The notes beneath the pieces are model-generated. The model was not told the origin of the DNA, made no database searches, and saw only the letters and a list, made by a program, of their open reading frames with translations. DNA of 64,000 bases from Volutella citrinella (taxonomy: Eukaryota; Ascomycota; Sordariomycetes; Hypocreales; Nectriaceae): NCBI GenBank assembly GCA_034401135.1, contig JAWZSP010000003.1, positions 1,922,001 through 1,986,000 on the forward strand. The letters run 5' to 3'. Of the stretch, positions 24,722-34,457 are shown in pieces. Within the stretch, counting starts at the first letter, position 1, and each line of letters begins with the position of its first letter. The translations under genes and the position numbers were made by a program.

Positions 24722-27272
24722 TCAGTATCGCTTGGCTCCTTGCTTCCCGTCCTTGGCCGCTTGCTGCGCCTGGGCCTGTTGCTCCACTGCCTCCTTCAGC
24801 TTGCCCACCACCTCGGGCTGGTTGCTGAAAGCCGTCTGCAGGATGCTTTCCATTTCTGCCTCGACCTTTGCGATTGGCTTCACGCCGACCTTTCTGTTGC
24901 GCGAGTCGTTTGTTAGAGTGCCCCATCGCTGTGTAAACCCGTAGATGGACTGTCGGAGCAGCTCATCCAGCTGCTCATTCATGTCCTCGACCGTCATCGT
25001 CTTGGCCGTCACCGACGACGATCCCCGCGACCACAGGGAGCCGCCAATCATGTTGGAAAAGAACCCAACCAAGTTCTGCGGGCTGAGTGTGTCCCAGATC
25101 TGGCCAAAGTGCTGCATGCTTGCCGTGTGGCTCCTAATGTCGCCGATTTCCAGGGAGACCAGCTCGTTTTTGATGATGAGGAGGTTCTTTACCATGAAGA
25201 GGTCCGAATCTGTTCCTGCCTTGAGAGACTTGATGCGGGCCTCTGCTCGCTGCAGCACTTGAATGGACTCCCTGACGATCTTGAAGACGACTGCATTGTT
25301 CTTGGCCTGAGGCAGTCTGGTCAGCATGCATACAAATGATAGCTTCTTTTATGGCCTTGACTCACTGCTCGCTCTTTGGGCATGCAATGCTCATACATGC
25401 CGAGCAGCTTGATTGCTTGCTTGACCAACGGGAACGCATTGGACGATGCGACACCCCCAACGACAGGCTCGATTTTAAGCGAGCTATCCTGGACACTGGC
25501 CTTTGTAATAGTCTTTGTGATCTCTGCGTCGAATACGGTGTCTGCAAGTGGCCAGAGGTGGTTAACAAGCAGCTGTGAAGCGTATTGCTTGCATTTATAG
25601 AAATAGGGAGACTCAATGTCGTCGATTTCCGTCCCAAAGTACTCATTGGCGAGCCACCCCACCACGTTACAGGTGGTTTCGAGTGATGCCGATTGAAGAA
25701 CTGGCTGCAGATTGTTGGCCAGCGGCAAGAGGTTGCCGGGGTGTGCCATGGTGGTGTTGACGGCCTTGATAGCTTGAAACACAGAGTCTAGGTCGCTGTT
25801 CCACATTGGTTCCACATCAAAGAGCCTCAAAAACAGACCCTCTTCGTTGTACACCCTCTCAAAGCATTGTTTGATGAAGTTCCGCGAGGCCGTCTCGGCA
25901 GAGAGACTCGTGACTTCCTTCTTGAACTCCTCAACGTCGGTGTGCGTCATCATCTTCAGGTCACGGTCTCGGGTAATAAGGTGGGTATAGAACAGGTTCT
26001 TGGTGATGTTCTGGTAGGCGTCGAAGTTGGTGCACGATTCAAGACGCTTTCCGTAGCTGTCGTACGCACGGCGTATGATTTGCCGCACGTTGGGGATGAG
26101 CCCATAGGAATCCAGCATCATCTCTTGGAATCGCCCGTAGGCAAGGGCGTGTCTAGCGGATTCGGACTTGGTGGCAGCAATCTGCCGGGCTATTTCGGGC
26201 ATGACCTTGAGCAGCCGGTTCTTGTAGCCGTGGTCGAGGAGATGCAATGCTTTTGTGAGCAACGCTTGGTATCGCGCTAGATATGTATCGCGGTCTCGGT
26301 ATGATTCCTGTGGGTTCTGTTTAGCGAGCGTAAAGGGAACCGGCCAGGGGAGCTTACATGTTTCTCCATGAATACTATACAGGCGTCAATATTCTCGACA
26401 ATCTCCCCAAAGGAATCGTCCTCCACCAATCGGCTCGCGCCCGGAGCGTTGAGGCGGCGTGTGGCATTGTCGAGATAGGCATAGTAGTACAAATCAGTGC
26501 CAACTTCGTCGGCCAAAACCTCGAGGCGCCTCTGCTCCTTAAGGAGGTCCTCGCAGCGGGCTTGGAATGTCGACGTCTGTTCCTCTACTGACTGGAACGA
26601 GTTGGACAGCGAGGTGAGCAGCTTGAGAGTCTCGTTCGCGTCGTCAATGAGCCCGTCGAGGTGCCGTTCCGTGAGTAGGAGCTGGTCTCGGTATAGCCTA
26701 GCAGTTTATCAGCATCATTCCGAGTGCATCGGTGTCTGAGCTCTTGGCGTACAGGTATTCCTCCTGGCTGGCTTCAAGCAATTGATCGTCGAATGAGGAG
26801 AGATACTCCTCATTCAAGACCCCAGCCTCGAGATTGCCTTTGAGGGATAACTCGGGAAGCATCAGAGCCTCCCAAGTTCGGTTGGACTTGTTCACCTTCT
26901 GGCGTGACGGCTGCTCTTGGTCTCTCGCCAGCTGCTGCTTGACTACGCGGTAGAAGTCGGAATAGGAGCTCGCCCGCCGAACTACGGTTGGTTCAGGGGG
27001 GGTGTTTGTATTCTCAATCTCTTCGTATACGTTCGGCATAGGGACTACCACATCGGCGGACGGCCCGGAGCCCTGTAACAGACATGATGAGCTTCAACAA
27101 CACCCAATGTCCCAAGGTGGGGTGCGATTCAGACCGAGTTGGGGGGACCTACATCAGGCTGCTGCAGCAACGACTGGCTCCGGCGGTGGCCATGGGCAGG
27201 CCCTTGGGTGCTAGCATGGCCTCTATTGCTGGTGATCTCGGGCACGAAGTTGTACCACGAGTCTTCGTACAT
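24722..27272 (-). CDS. cog3: Conserved oligomeric Golgi complex subunit 3 (COG3/Sec34)
   Basis: Lobe A subunit of the COG tether, which captures retrograde vesicles inside the Golgi. Minus-strand exons are 27272-27153, 27072-26753, 26697-26358, 26307-25366 and 25306-24722, giving 768 aa from the ATG at 27272 (MYEDSWYNFVPEI). All junctions are GT-AG and in phase. Diagnostic parts are LYRDQLLLTERHLDGLIDD at the start of the Sec34 domain, a coiled coil to about residue 230, DLYYYAYLDNATRRLNAPG, and LFFVEP-like text LFLRLFDVEPMWNSDLD further on. The start is uncertain. The frame stays open for about 230 bases upstream without an ATG, with Ser/Pro-rich text typical of fungal COG3 N termini, up to a TAG near 27506. 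A 5' exon is therefore probably missing. The gene is divergent from fmp25. Confidence 0.92.
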
Positions 27273-27689
27273 GGTGCTGAGGCGCGCTGGAGTTTGGCCG
27301 TCGCTCGATCTCGAGATGCTGCTCGCCGAGGCTTGGTCTTTGACCGGCGACGTGTTCTCCGGGCCCCGATGGCGGGACAGTGGGACAGTGGGACAGTGGG
27401 GGGAGAGCGCCGGGCCGCCTGGGGAATTGCTGAGTGCCTGTGGCGCAGCATGTGGCGGCCTGCCAGAAGCCGGCGAAATTTGCTGACCCGTGCTGGCTGC
27501 AAGCTGCTACAGCTCCCTAGCTCAAGATTTATTTATTTTAGTCTGTTGGAGATGATGACTTAACCATTCTCAATCCCCCTCTCTTTGTTCACAAGGAGAG
27601 ACCCAAGGCTCCTGTTGATACGCCGACCAAACTCAAGCGTCCTTGAGACGTATTCGGGGTGCGCGACAACTTATTAATTGCCCATCACC
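27273..27689. promoter_or_regulatory. Divergent promoter between cog3 and fmp25
   Basis: The 417 bases between the two start codons must hold both promoters, unless cog3 has a further upstream exon. The cog3 side carries an open Ser/Pro-rich frame (27273 to about 27503) and three perfect 8-base GGGACAGT units (27374-27397). An AT-rich patch with TTTATTTATTTTA lies at about 27527-27540. Confidence 0.55.
27374..27397. repeat. Three perfect 8-bp tandem units (GGGACAGT) upstream of cog3
   Basis: The units are exact and contiguous. They lie in the stretch that is open in the cog3 frame. Since 8 is not a multiple of three, a change in copy number would shift that frame if it is translated. Confidence 0.8.
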
Positions 27690-29480
27690 ATGAACGCCTC
27701 ACGGATCGCTCTTCGGCGGGCAGCTGTCCGCCCTCTTGCTCGCCAGTCATTGCTCGCCCCCCAGCGCCAATGGAAGCGGTATTCCAGCGGTGACTCCCGG
27801 TCCTCTGGTGGTGTCGGGGGCTACTTTTTCGGCCTGATGACCCTCCTGGGTGTGGGCGCAGCTGCGGTCTACGCTGTTCCCAAGGTCCTGGGGCAGTTCT
27901 CAACTCCGGAGGCCGAGCCCGTCATTGAGAAGGTCATCCCAAAGGCTGAGCTCAGGTTTGAGGAGGCACGAAAGAAGGCCAAGTCCAAGGAAGAGAACCG
28001 AGACCAAATCAGCTCCCAGCATCACCAGGTCAAGAACAGCTGGGAGCATCCTGGCGTCTATGCCTGGGGCTCCAATGCCGGCAAGGTCATCGACTCTGGT
28101 TCCAACGACAAGTACATCAAGCAGCCCCGCCGCATCGCCCATTTTGATGGCCAGCTCCTTCGCGACATCAAAATCACCCAGTACTTTGGTGCAGCCATCA
28201 CAGAGAAGGGCGATTTGGTCCAATGGGGCCTCGGTTTCTCCAAATCCGACCCTTCTCCTGTATCAACCCTATCTGGCAAGGACCTCGCTAAGATTGATGT
28301 ATCAATGGACCGCATCATCGCCCTGTCCTGCTCTGGGACAGTGTACTCCATCCCGGCTTCCCGGGACGACCAGGAGGGTGGCTTGAAGGAGGAGCAGCCA
28401 AGGAGCAGCTGGTCAATTTGGGGAAGTGCCGGAAGAGAGGCTATCAATTTCCGCAACCTGACACCCTCTGGTCTCCATCGGGGCGAGCATGTCACTGACA
28501 TCAGCAGCGGCCAGGAGCACTGCCTTATGCTCACATCCAAGGGGCGGGTGTTTTCTGCGGCCTCGAGCGCATTGGAGTTCCCGTCCAGGGGACAGATGGG
28601 GATCCCTGGTTTGAGCTGGGAATCCAGGTCCAAGGGGCCATACGACCATCCATACGAGATTACGGCGCTATCTGGCGTGAATGCTACGCAGATTGCTGCT
28701 GGTGATTTCCACTCTGTTGTTCTCGGCAAGGGCGGACATGTCTTCACATTTGGCGACAACTCTCTCGGTCAGCTAGGCTTTGACGTTGACACGGCGCTCC
28801 AGTCGCTCGATGCTCCCGCTATCATTCCCATGGCCAAATACTACGCTGGCACTGGCCTGCAACCTACCGTGACTTCGATCAGCGCTGGCGGGTCCAACAG
28901 CTTCTTCATGGTTGATGCCAAGGCCGCCAGCTTCCAGGATCCCAAGGCGGCTGTCGGGAAGAGGCTTCCCCAGACGACCTCTGATCTCTGGGCCTGTGGC
29001 CAGGGTGTGTATGGCACCCTTGGAACTGGCCGCTGGAACCACGCGTCCCCCGTGCCCGCCAAGGTTCAGCGCCTCTCGTCTCTCGCCGAGTTCGACGAGA
29101 AGACAAACAAGATGTCCTCCATCAAGATCAAGTCCATGTCTGTCGGCACCACCCATTGCGCCGCTGTCTTGAGCAACCTCACTGAAACATCCGTCACTGA
29201 TGGATCCGGTGCCAACGCGACCAACTGGGGATCAGACATCCTCTTTTGGGGCGGAAATGAGCACTTCCAGCTCGGCACTGGCAAGAGGACCAACATGAAC
29301 ACTCCCACATATATCGGGGCCTTGGACCCCGAACCCCAGCTTGCGAAGGATGCCTCCCACCGCCTGTGCCTGACGCCTCGCAAGACGATCAGACTCGACG
29401 GCGGCAGAGGCCGTAAGGTGACGTTGGAACAAAAGGTTGAATGTGGAAAGTATATTTCGGCCGTGTATTCGGCTGTTTAA
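27690..29480 (+). CDS. fmp25: Mitochondrial RCC1-repeat protein, Fmp25 family
   Basis: RCC1-like beta-propeller protein of the mitochondrial inner membrane; yeast Fmp25 is needed for assembly of respiratory complex III. Single exon, 596 aa, start at the ATG at 27690; the frame is open a few codons upstream without another ATG. The first 35 residues are rich in Arg, Ala and Ser with almost no acid, ending near QWKRYSS, as in a matrix-targeting presequence. A Gly/Ala/Leu-rich membrane segment follows (about residues 47-66). The rest carries RCC1-type repeats: GVYAWGSNAGKV, LVQWGLG, VFTFGDNSLGQLGF, DLWACGQGVYGTLGTGRW and ILFWGGNEHFQLGTGKR, with blocks like ISAGGSNSFF between them. Divergent from cog3 and convergent with the DUF8206-like gene. 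Confidence 0.92.
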   Translation: MNASRIALRRAAVRPLARQSLLAPQRQWKRYSSGDSRSSGGVGGYFFGLMTLLGVGAAAVYAVPKVLGQFSTPEAEPVIEKVIPKAELRFEEARKKAKSKEENRDQISSQHHQVKNSWEHPGVYAWGSNAGKVIDSGSNDKYIKQPRRIAHFDGQLLRDIKITQYFGAAITEKGDLVQWGLGFSKSDPSPVSTLSGKDLAKIDVSMDRIIALSCSGTVYSIPASRDDQEGGLKEEQPRSSWSIWGSAGREAINFRNLTPSGLHRGEHVTDISSGQEHCLMLTSKGRVFSAASSALEFPSRGQMGIPGLSWESRSKGPYDHPYEITALSGVNATQIAAGDFHSVVLGKGGHVFTFGDNSLGQLGFDVDTALQSLDAPAIIPMAKYYAGTGLQPTVTSISAGGSNSFFMVDAKAASFQDPKAAVGKRLPQTTSDLWACGQGVYGTLGTGRWNHASPVPAKVQRLSSLAEFDEKTNKMSSIKIKSMSVGTTHCAAVLSNLTETSVTDGSGANATNWGSDILFWGGNEHFQLGTGKRTNMNTPTYIGALDPEPQLAKDASHRLCLTPRKTIRLDGGRGRKVTLEQKVECGKYISAVYSAV

Positions 29481-29626
29481 CGCTCTAAGCACATGAGCAC
29501 TAAATATTGTATTGGCAGTTGTGTAAGATAGGCAGTGGGCCACGTGTATCGCTACCAGTGTAAAGTATGGAGCTGACAGTTGGTATGAAGTTTGACGAGT
29601 CTGTGTTCCTGCGAGGAGGCGTTGAT

Positions 29627-29646
29627 GGGAATGGGAATGGGAATGG
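29627..29646. repeat. GGGAAT hexanucleotide tandem repeat
   Basis: Three perfect units plus two bases, in the 263-base space between the convergent stops of fmp25 and the DUF8206-like gene. Probably in a 3' untranslated region. Confidence 0.75.
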
Positions 29647-29743
29647 ACACATCTTACTCTTCCTTCCGCGAATCGCAATTTATAAATGCCCAAATCAAAG
29701 AAAGAAAGCAGAAGGGTAATAATGAAAAATATCCAAAACCGAC

Positions 29744-31222
29744 TCACGGCCAGCGAAACCATGCCCCCTTCTTCGATTTTGGCTTGGATTGAACAAATAT
29801 GAATCGGGAACCCTCAAATTCCTCACATCTCGGATCGACTGCGTCGCCAAGGTCCTTCCCAAGCAACGTCATGTTCTTCAGCCCTTCAATTGCCTCGTCC
29901 ACGGCACATTCGTCGGGCTCGTCGACGGTGCCCGCCGGAATCTTCTCCTTCAGAGTATTTACCTCATCCACGTGCGTCGACTTCTGCAACTTCAGTTCGG
30001 TTTCTTCGTCGGTCCGGCCATCTTGTCTCGCCAAGCCAATATGGAGGTTCAGGTACTGGATGGTCGCGTCGCTGTAGGGCCCCGTCTTGCCTACGGAATT
30101 GTTGCTCAGGTAGACAAAGAACAAGGCCCGGGAGGCTCGGATCTGCGCCCGCTCTTTCTCCATCATTTCTTGGTGTTCTTGTGCGGTCCGAATCTTGCGA
30201 TTGAGCACTTCCATAACATCTGCATTCCTCTTGATCTCGTCGATTACCGCCTTATCGTCAACCGTCCTTGTTTCGTCCCTAAAGTCATACGAAATGCGCA
30301 TGTGATCAATCCAGTCGTGCTTGCAAGATGTGCATTCATAGCCCCAAAAGATCCGTAAATATCTCCTGAAGGGGCTGCAATACTGCAGACTAGAGTGGCC
30401 CTTGATTTCGTCCGGCATCTTTATATTACAGTTCTTGTGGCATATGGTCTTGAACACCTTGTGCGAGACGCCGTCCTCATCCTCGACCTGGTTGGTGTCA
30501 TCCTTGTCCGTTTTGTTGCAATCGTCATGGACACAAACGGTACGTGGTTGTGGCAGTTGGTATCTTACCGGAACGGTGATAGTGATCTTGGTCTTGGCCT
30601 GCTTTTCAGCAAGGTCTCCGCCATGGGCGATAGCCTCGGCCAGCCCGCGCTCGGCGTCTTCTAGTTGCTTCTGCGCCGTTTTGGAGCCTGTAGTGAACCT
30701 GGCAAGGGGCTTTGCCATTCCTTCGAGGAAGGCCCTAGCCTGGTTGAGCTTCAGGGTCCTGTGGAAGTGTCGTGGTCTTGAGGATCGATTGAGTGAGTAC
30801 TGTCTCAGACCGGGCATCGTATAAAGTCCCAAGAGTTGCTGGCGGCACTCCTGATCGGACGAGGGTCTGTCGGACTTCGGGATGCGTGGAAGCCATCCTT
30901 TCCGCGAGGCGCTCTGGGGTTGGAAAGACGACTCTGTTTGGTAACTAGAGGCAGAGGCGTGATAATGCTGGGTGTCTGGGTGTTCTCTTGGACCAGAAAC
31001 GAGGACGGGGCTCAAGGGAGCACAACTTAATTCCTCTCTAAGGTTCATTTGGGCCAGCATCGTGTCTACTCGGGATTGGGCAAGCTCAATCAGCCCCCAT
31101 TGTCTATTTTGCACTTCGGAGTCACGCTCTGATCCTTCTGTCGCTTCAATTGGCCGAATGCTGCAAATAGTTGCAGCCAACAGCAGTAGCCGCAGGATAC
31201 GGCTGGGCGAGAGGCCACTCAT
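29744..31222 (-). CDS. DUF8206-like Cys/His-rich protein without the usual GTPase domain
   Basis: Single exon, 492 aa. The central region (about residues 225-330) has an ordered Cys/His pattern: CVHDDC, then ICHKNC, a lone Cys, and CTSCKHDWIDHM. This matches the zinc-ribbon-like module that follows an AIG1-type/P-loop GTPase domain in many fungal and invertebrate proteins (DUF8206 in databases). The helix before it (TLKLNQARAFLEGMAKPLA) and the coiled coil after it (EVLNRKIRTAQEHQEMM) also fit that family. What is missing is the P-loop GTPase: no GxxxxGKS/T is present. Instead the N terminus is a signal-like hydrophobic stretch (residues 7-20). An in-frame TGA lies ten codons upstream, so the frame cannot extend directly. 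It could be a truncated paralogue or a 3' exon of a broken gene. No function is assigned. Confidence 0.75.
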   Translation of the reverse strand: MSGLSPSRILRLLLLAATICSIRPIEATEGSERDSEVQNRQWGLIELAQSRVDTMLAQMNLREELSCAPLSPVLVSGPREHPDTQHYHASASSYQTESSFQPQSASRKGWLPRIPKSDRPSSDQECRQQLLGLYTMPGLRQYSLNRSSRPRHFHRTLKLNQARAFLEGMAKPLARFTTGSKTAQKQLEDAERGLAEAIAHGGDLAEKQAKTKITITVPVRYQLPQPRTVCVHDDCNKTDKDDTNQVEDEDGVSHKVFKTICHKNCNIKMPDEIKGHSSLQYCSPFRRYLRIFWGYECTSCKHDWIDHMRISYDFRDETRTVDDKAVIDEIKRNADVMEVLNRKIRTAQEHQEMMEKERAQIRASRALFFVYLSNNSVGKTGPYSDATIQYLNLHIGLARQDGRTDEETELKLQKSTHVDEVNTLKEKIPAGTVDEPDECAVDEAIEGLKNMTLLGKDLGDAVDPRCEEFEGSRFIFVQSKPKSKKGAWFRWP

Positions 31223-34200
31223 TGGTGCCCAGCCACTATCAGAGTGGTCTCAGCCATGTAGGTAGCGTCCTGTCACTGCTCGCGTCGCCGCATCCGTTCG
31301 TGGGAGGGTGTAGGGCTGTTTCATTATGCGTTAGGCTTCTGTGGAGTTATCTCTGCGTGAGTGCGCGCATCCTTCGGCCGTAGCGCGTTGGAAGAATGGT
31401 ATCAGGATCCAACAAACATCAGAGGTGGGTTACATTGAGGCCGCCCATGTGACCCAATCATGTCTGGGTGGCTTTTGGCCGCCGTATCCTCCTTTTTTGC
31501 TGATGTCTGAGTGTCGATACTCCATGTAGAACTCTCCGTAGCAGGCGCAGAGAATACCTTAGGATAGTTCATCTTCCTCTGCAAAAGCTAGTCACGACGC
31601 CCAACCAGACCTCGTGACTGCCTTCAGAATCAACCAAGGCAAACATAAGTATTAGAAGGCGCACAAAACCCTCCAAACAACGGAGAGCAAATTATCCTCT
31701 GACTTCGCCTCTTTTTTTCCAGCACCAACCCTCTACCCATATCCGTGGTTGCCTGTGGAGTTGGTTTACTCAACGTCTCAAAGTTGGTCAGCTCTTCACC
31801 AACGGCGGCGGAGGAGAGTGGTACGCATCTCATCAGACTGGATCCAGAATTGGAAAAAAAAAAACATGTCAAATAGTAAGAAACGGGTTGAAGGGTAAAG
31901 GAGAAATTCACGCACTTGGATCGAGGTTGATTAATACTAGTAGGGGTCGGAACCGAATATTGCACGCTTCTAACATGGGCTTAGCGAATCCTACATAGCT
32001 GCCCCTCTCTAGTCACTGGCGCAATGAAATATCATCTATTCATACTCTATAAACCCTCTTTATTTGTCTCAGCTCGGTATGCGAGAAGCCACTAACATTT
32101 CCCAAGACGTGAATTAAATAATGGTATAACCTTACATTGTGGAAGGATGGTCACTTACGAGGTACCCCGATCACCAAAATTAACGCTGTCCTGAGAAAAG
32201 AAGGTATAATGCACTTAACATCTCCGCCTTGGACAACATGCTGATCAAAGCCGAGCTCCTGAGGGATCGATCAATAATGAGTACCGCATCTTCCGTCCCC
32301 TGCGCTTTATCCTGGGCCGACCTAAGCTAAATGTGTAGCCTCAACGATGGGACAATAATGTTGTAATGGCGAATGTGTGGACTGGTGCTTTTCCTGAGTG
32401 GGATCAAGGATAGGGAGGAAATTAATGATTTTGATAATAGGAATTGCGTCCGCTCTAGCTGAGAACAGGCTCACCAAATGTATGCCGACAAATTTTTAAG
32501 TCTTTTGAGGCTTCTTCCTCCACAGACGTCATCGCAACCTTCAAGCTTCTTATGCTTTGACAAGATCCCACATTGTACGTGGTGCTATGTCAAACCGCTA
32601 CAGACGACTAGGTGAGTTGCGCTACGGGAAAGGGCTGAGAAAAGTCTTCTCTCCATCGTTGAAACACCTATGCGCAACAGTTGCCAAAAAAAGAAGCCCT
32701 GCGTGGCTGCCTACCTCTAGCTTGGCAGCCACGTGGTTTGCAGCGCCGGTGCAGCGTTTCTCGCTACGGTAGCGCGGCTGTCATGCAGGAGCGGCCGTCA
32801 TGATCGACACATATAAAAGTTCAAAACCAATGGAGAGCAACAGTGCCAGGATCGGCCCCTATGCCATGAGTTGAGCTGGCAGGTCTGCGAATATGTGCTA
32901 TTTTTACCCGTTGGAGAAGCCTCGACAAAGGAATCCAAAACTGGGGTCGACGGAGCCAGAGTATCAAATCCGTCGCGTTTAGTAAATTTTGGTGTCATCC
33001 CGTGGTCGGGAAGCCGCGCAAGCTGGTCGCATCGCATTTTAGCATGGAGGCGAGTGAGCAGGTGGCCATTGTGAGTGAGTCAGCCTAATGTGGCAAGGTT
33101 GGGGTTGTCTTTCCGAGCCCAACGAGACTCGAAACCAAAGTCATGCATGGCATTTCTAAATCTACTTTGGTAAGTCGACCGTTGCCGTGGCTTGGGGAAT
33201 CGGCTGGCAATTGTTTCACTCGATTCGTCGCCCGAGACCGTGGGATGTGGGATGGACAGAATCCAGACGGGTCAGGCAACCAGCCGCGTGCCGGATATGA
33301 GCGAGGCGGCAGGATTTCTCGGTTTGGCGGCAAAGTGCCACAGTCTAAATGTCAAGGACCAAAAAAGGACCAAAATAGAACAAGGCCCCAGTGTGTATTT
33401 CTCGAACTCGGAGTCGTCGCGGACTCGAGTCCTGCCTGTCTACCCGCTGAGTAGGTGATAAAAAATCCACTGTCCCGGCCCTAATTACGGAGAAGTGCTA
33501 GCATCACCGGAAATTGTCGCCGCGGCAGTCCAGAAGGACAGATACTAAAAGTAGAGCGTTCCGCCGCTGAGGCCCAAAGCTTTTCATCAGGCTCCGATGC
33601 TCTGGTTCGCGACACTGTCCTGCATAAGCCACTGGACTGATCTTACGGACCCGAAGCAGGGTACCGAGTGCGCCGGACATATCAACTTGGCTGCGGCCTG
33701 CCCTGCGCCCCATCGTTCCTGCCCACTTATCACTGTCCTGCATCCACAAGTGACAACTGACACAGAGTCCTTCGACCGGCAGGTACAACCGCTCCTCTCA
33801 ACCACCACAGCGACTACCAACCAGTAATATCTCGACGGGCCGGGGCTTTGCTCGTGCCGCACGCACCTGCTCCCTTTCTGCACCGTCAAGCGCAACAAGC
33901 CAGGCGTGGGCACGTGCCGTGGGGCAACCGCCATCATCTTGATCTGCAACAGCACCAGGGTTGTGCGCCTCATCTGCATCTACTGCTACTACTCATCGTT
34001 GTCACCTGCTCCCCAACGGGGTCACGGCCCAGGCTGCTTGGAGGTCCTGACCGCGTTCTGGCTTCCGCACCTGCGCTTGTCCTCGTTGTCCTTGTGCAGC
34101 GCGCATCAACCTGTCCTCGTGTCCAGCCGACTCCTCCTTCCCCAGATCCATTTCTAAACGTCGGCCCGTTTTTCGTCCCCGCTGTCGCCGCCTCCCTTTC

Positions 34201-34457
34201 CGCCTCACTGCCGCCCGCGCAAGCCAACAACTCCCTTCCGCCAATCGCTCCATCGGTCGCCTCGCATCGCTGTTGCTCTGTCGAATACCGTCCCTGCATG
34301 ATCGCCGACCGAACCGCCTTGCGCCGACGCCACCACACCCCCTCCCAGTGATTTGCGACATTACACACAGCGATCAAGCGCAGGTCGCCCTCCCCCTGTC
34401 GTCGTGCGCCGCAACCCGCGCCGAATCAGCCTCGACAGCCCCGGATAGTTTCCCGCC
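31223..34457. other. 3.2-kb gap with an AT-richer island, then the leader of the tyrosine phosphatase gene
   Basis: No intact gene is supported. From about 31620 to 32560 the sequence is visibly more AT-rich than the surroundings, with stops in all frames. On the minus strand a T-rich, intron-like stretch ending in CCAG near 31835 precedes a short open segment (about 31834-31700). That could be a relic of a 5' exon for the DUF8206-like gene. The right end (about 33850-34457) is C-rich with short upstream ATGs and probably belongs to the promoter and leader of the gene at 34458. Confidence 0.45.

Noticed and set aside
33848..34351. 167-codon plus-strand frame before the tyrosine phosphatase
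   Set aside because: Compositionally like the C-rich leader; three overlapping frames are equally open; no domain.
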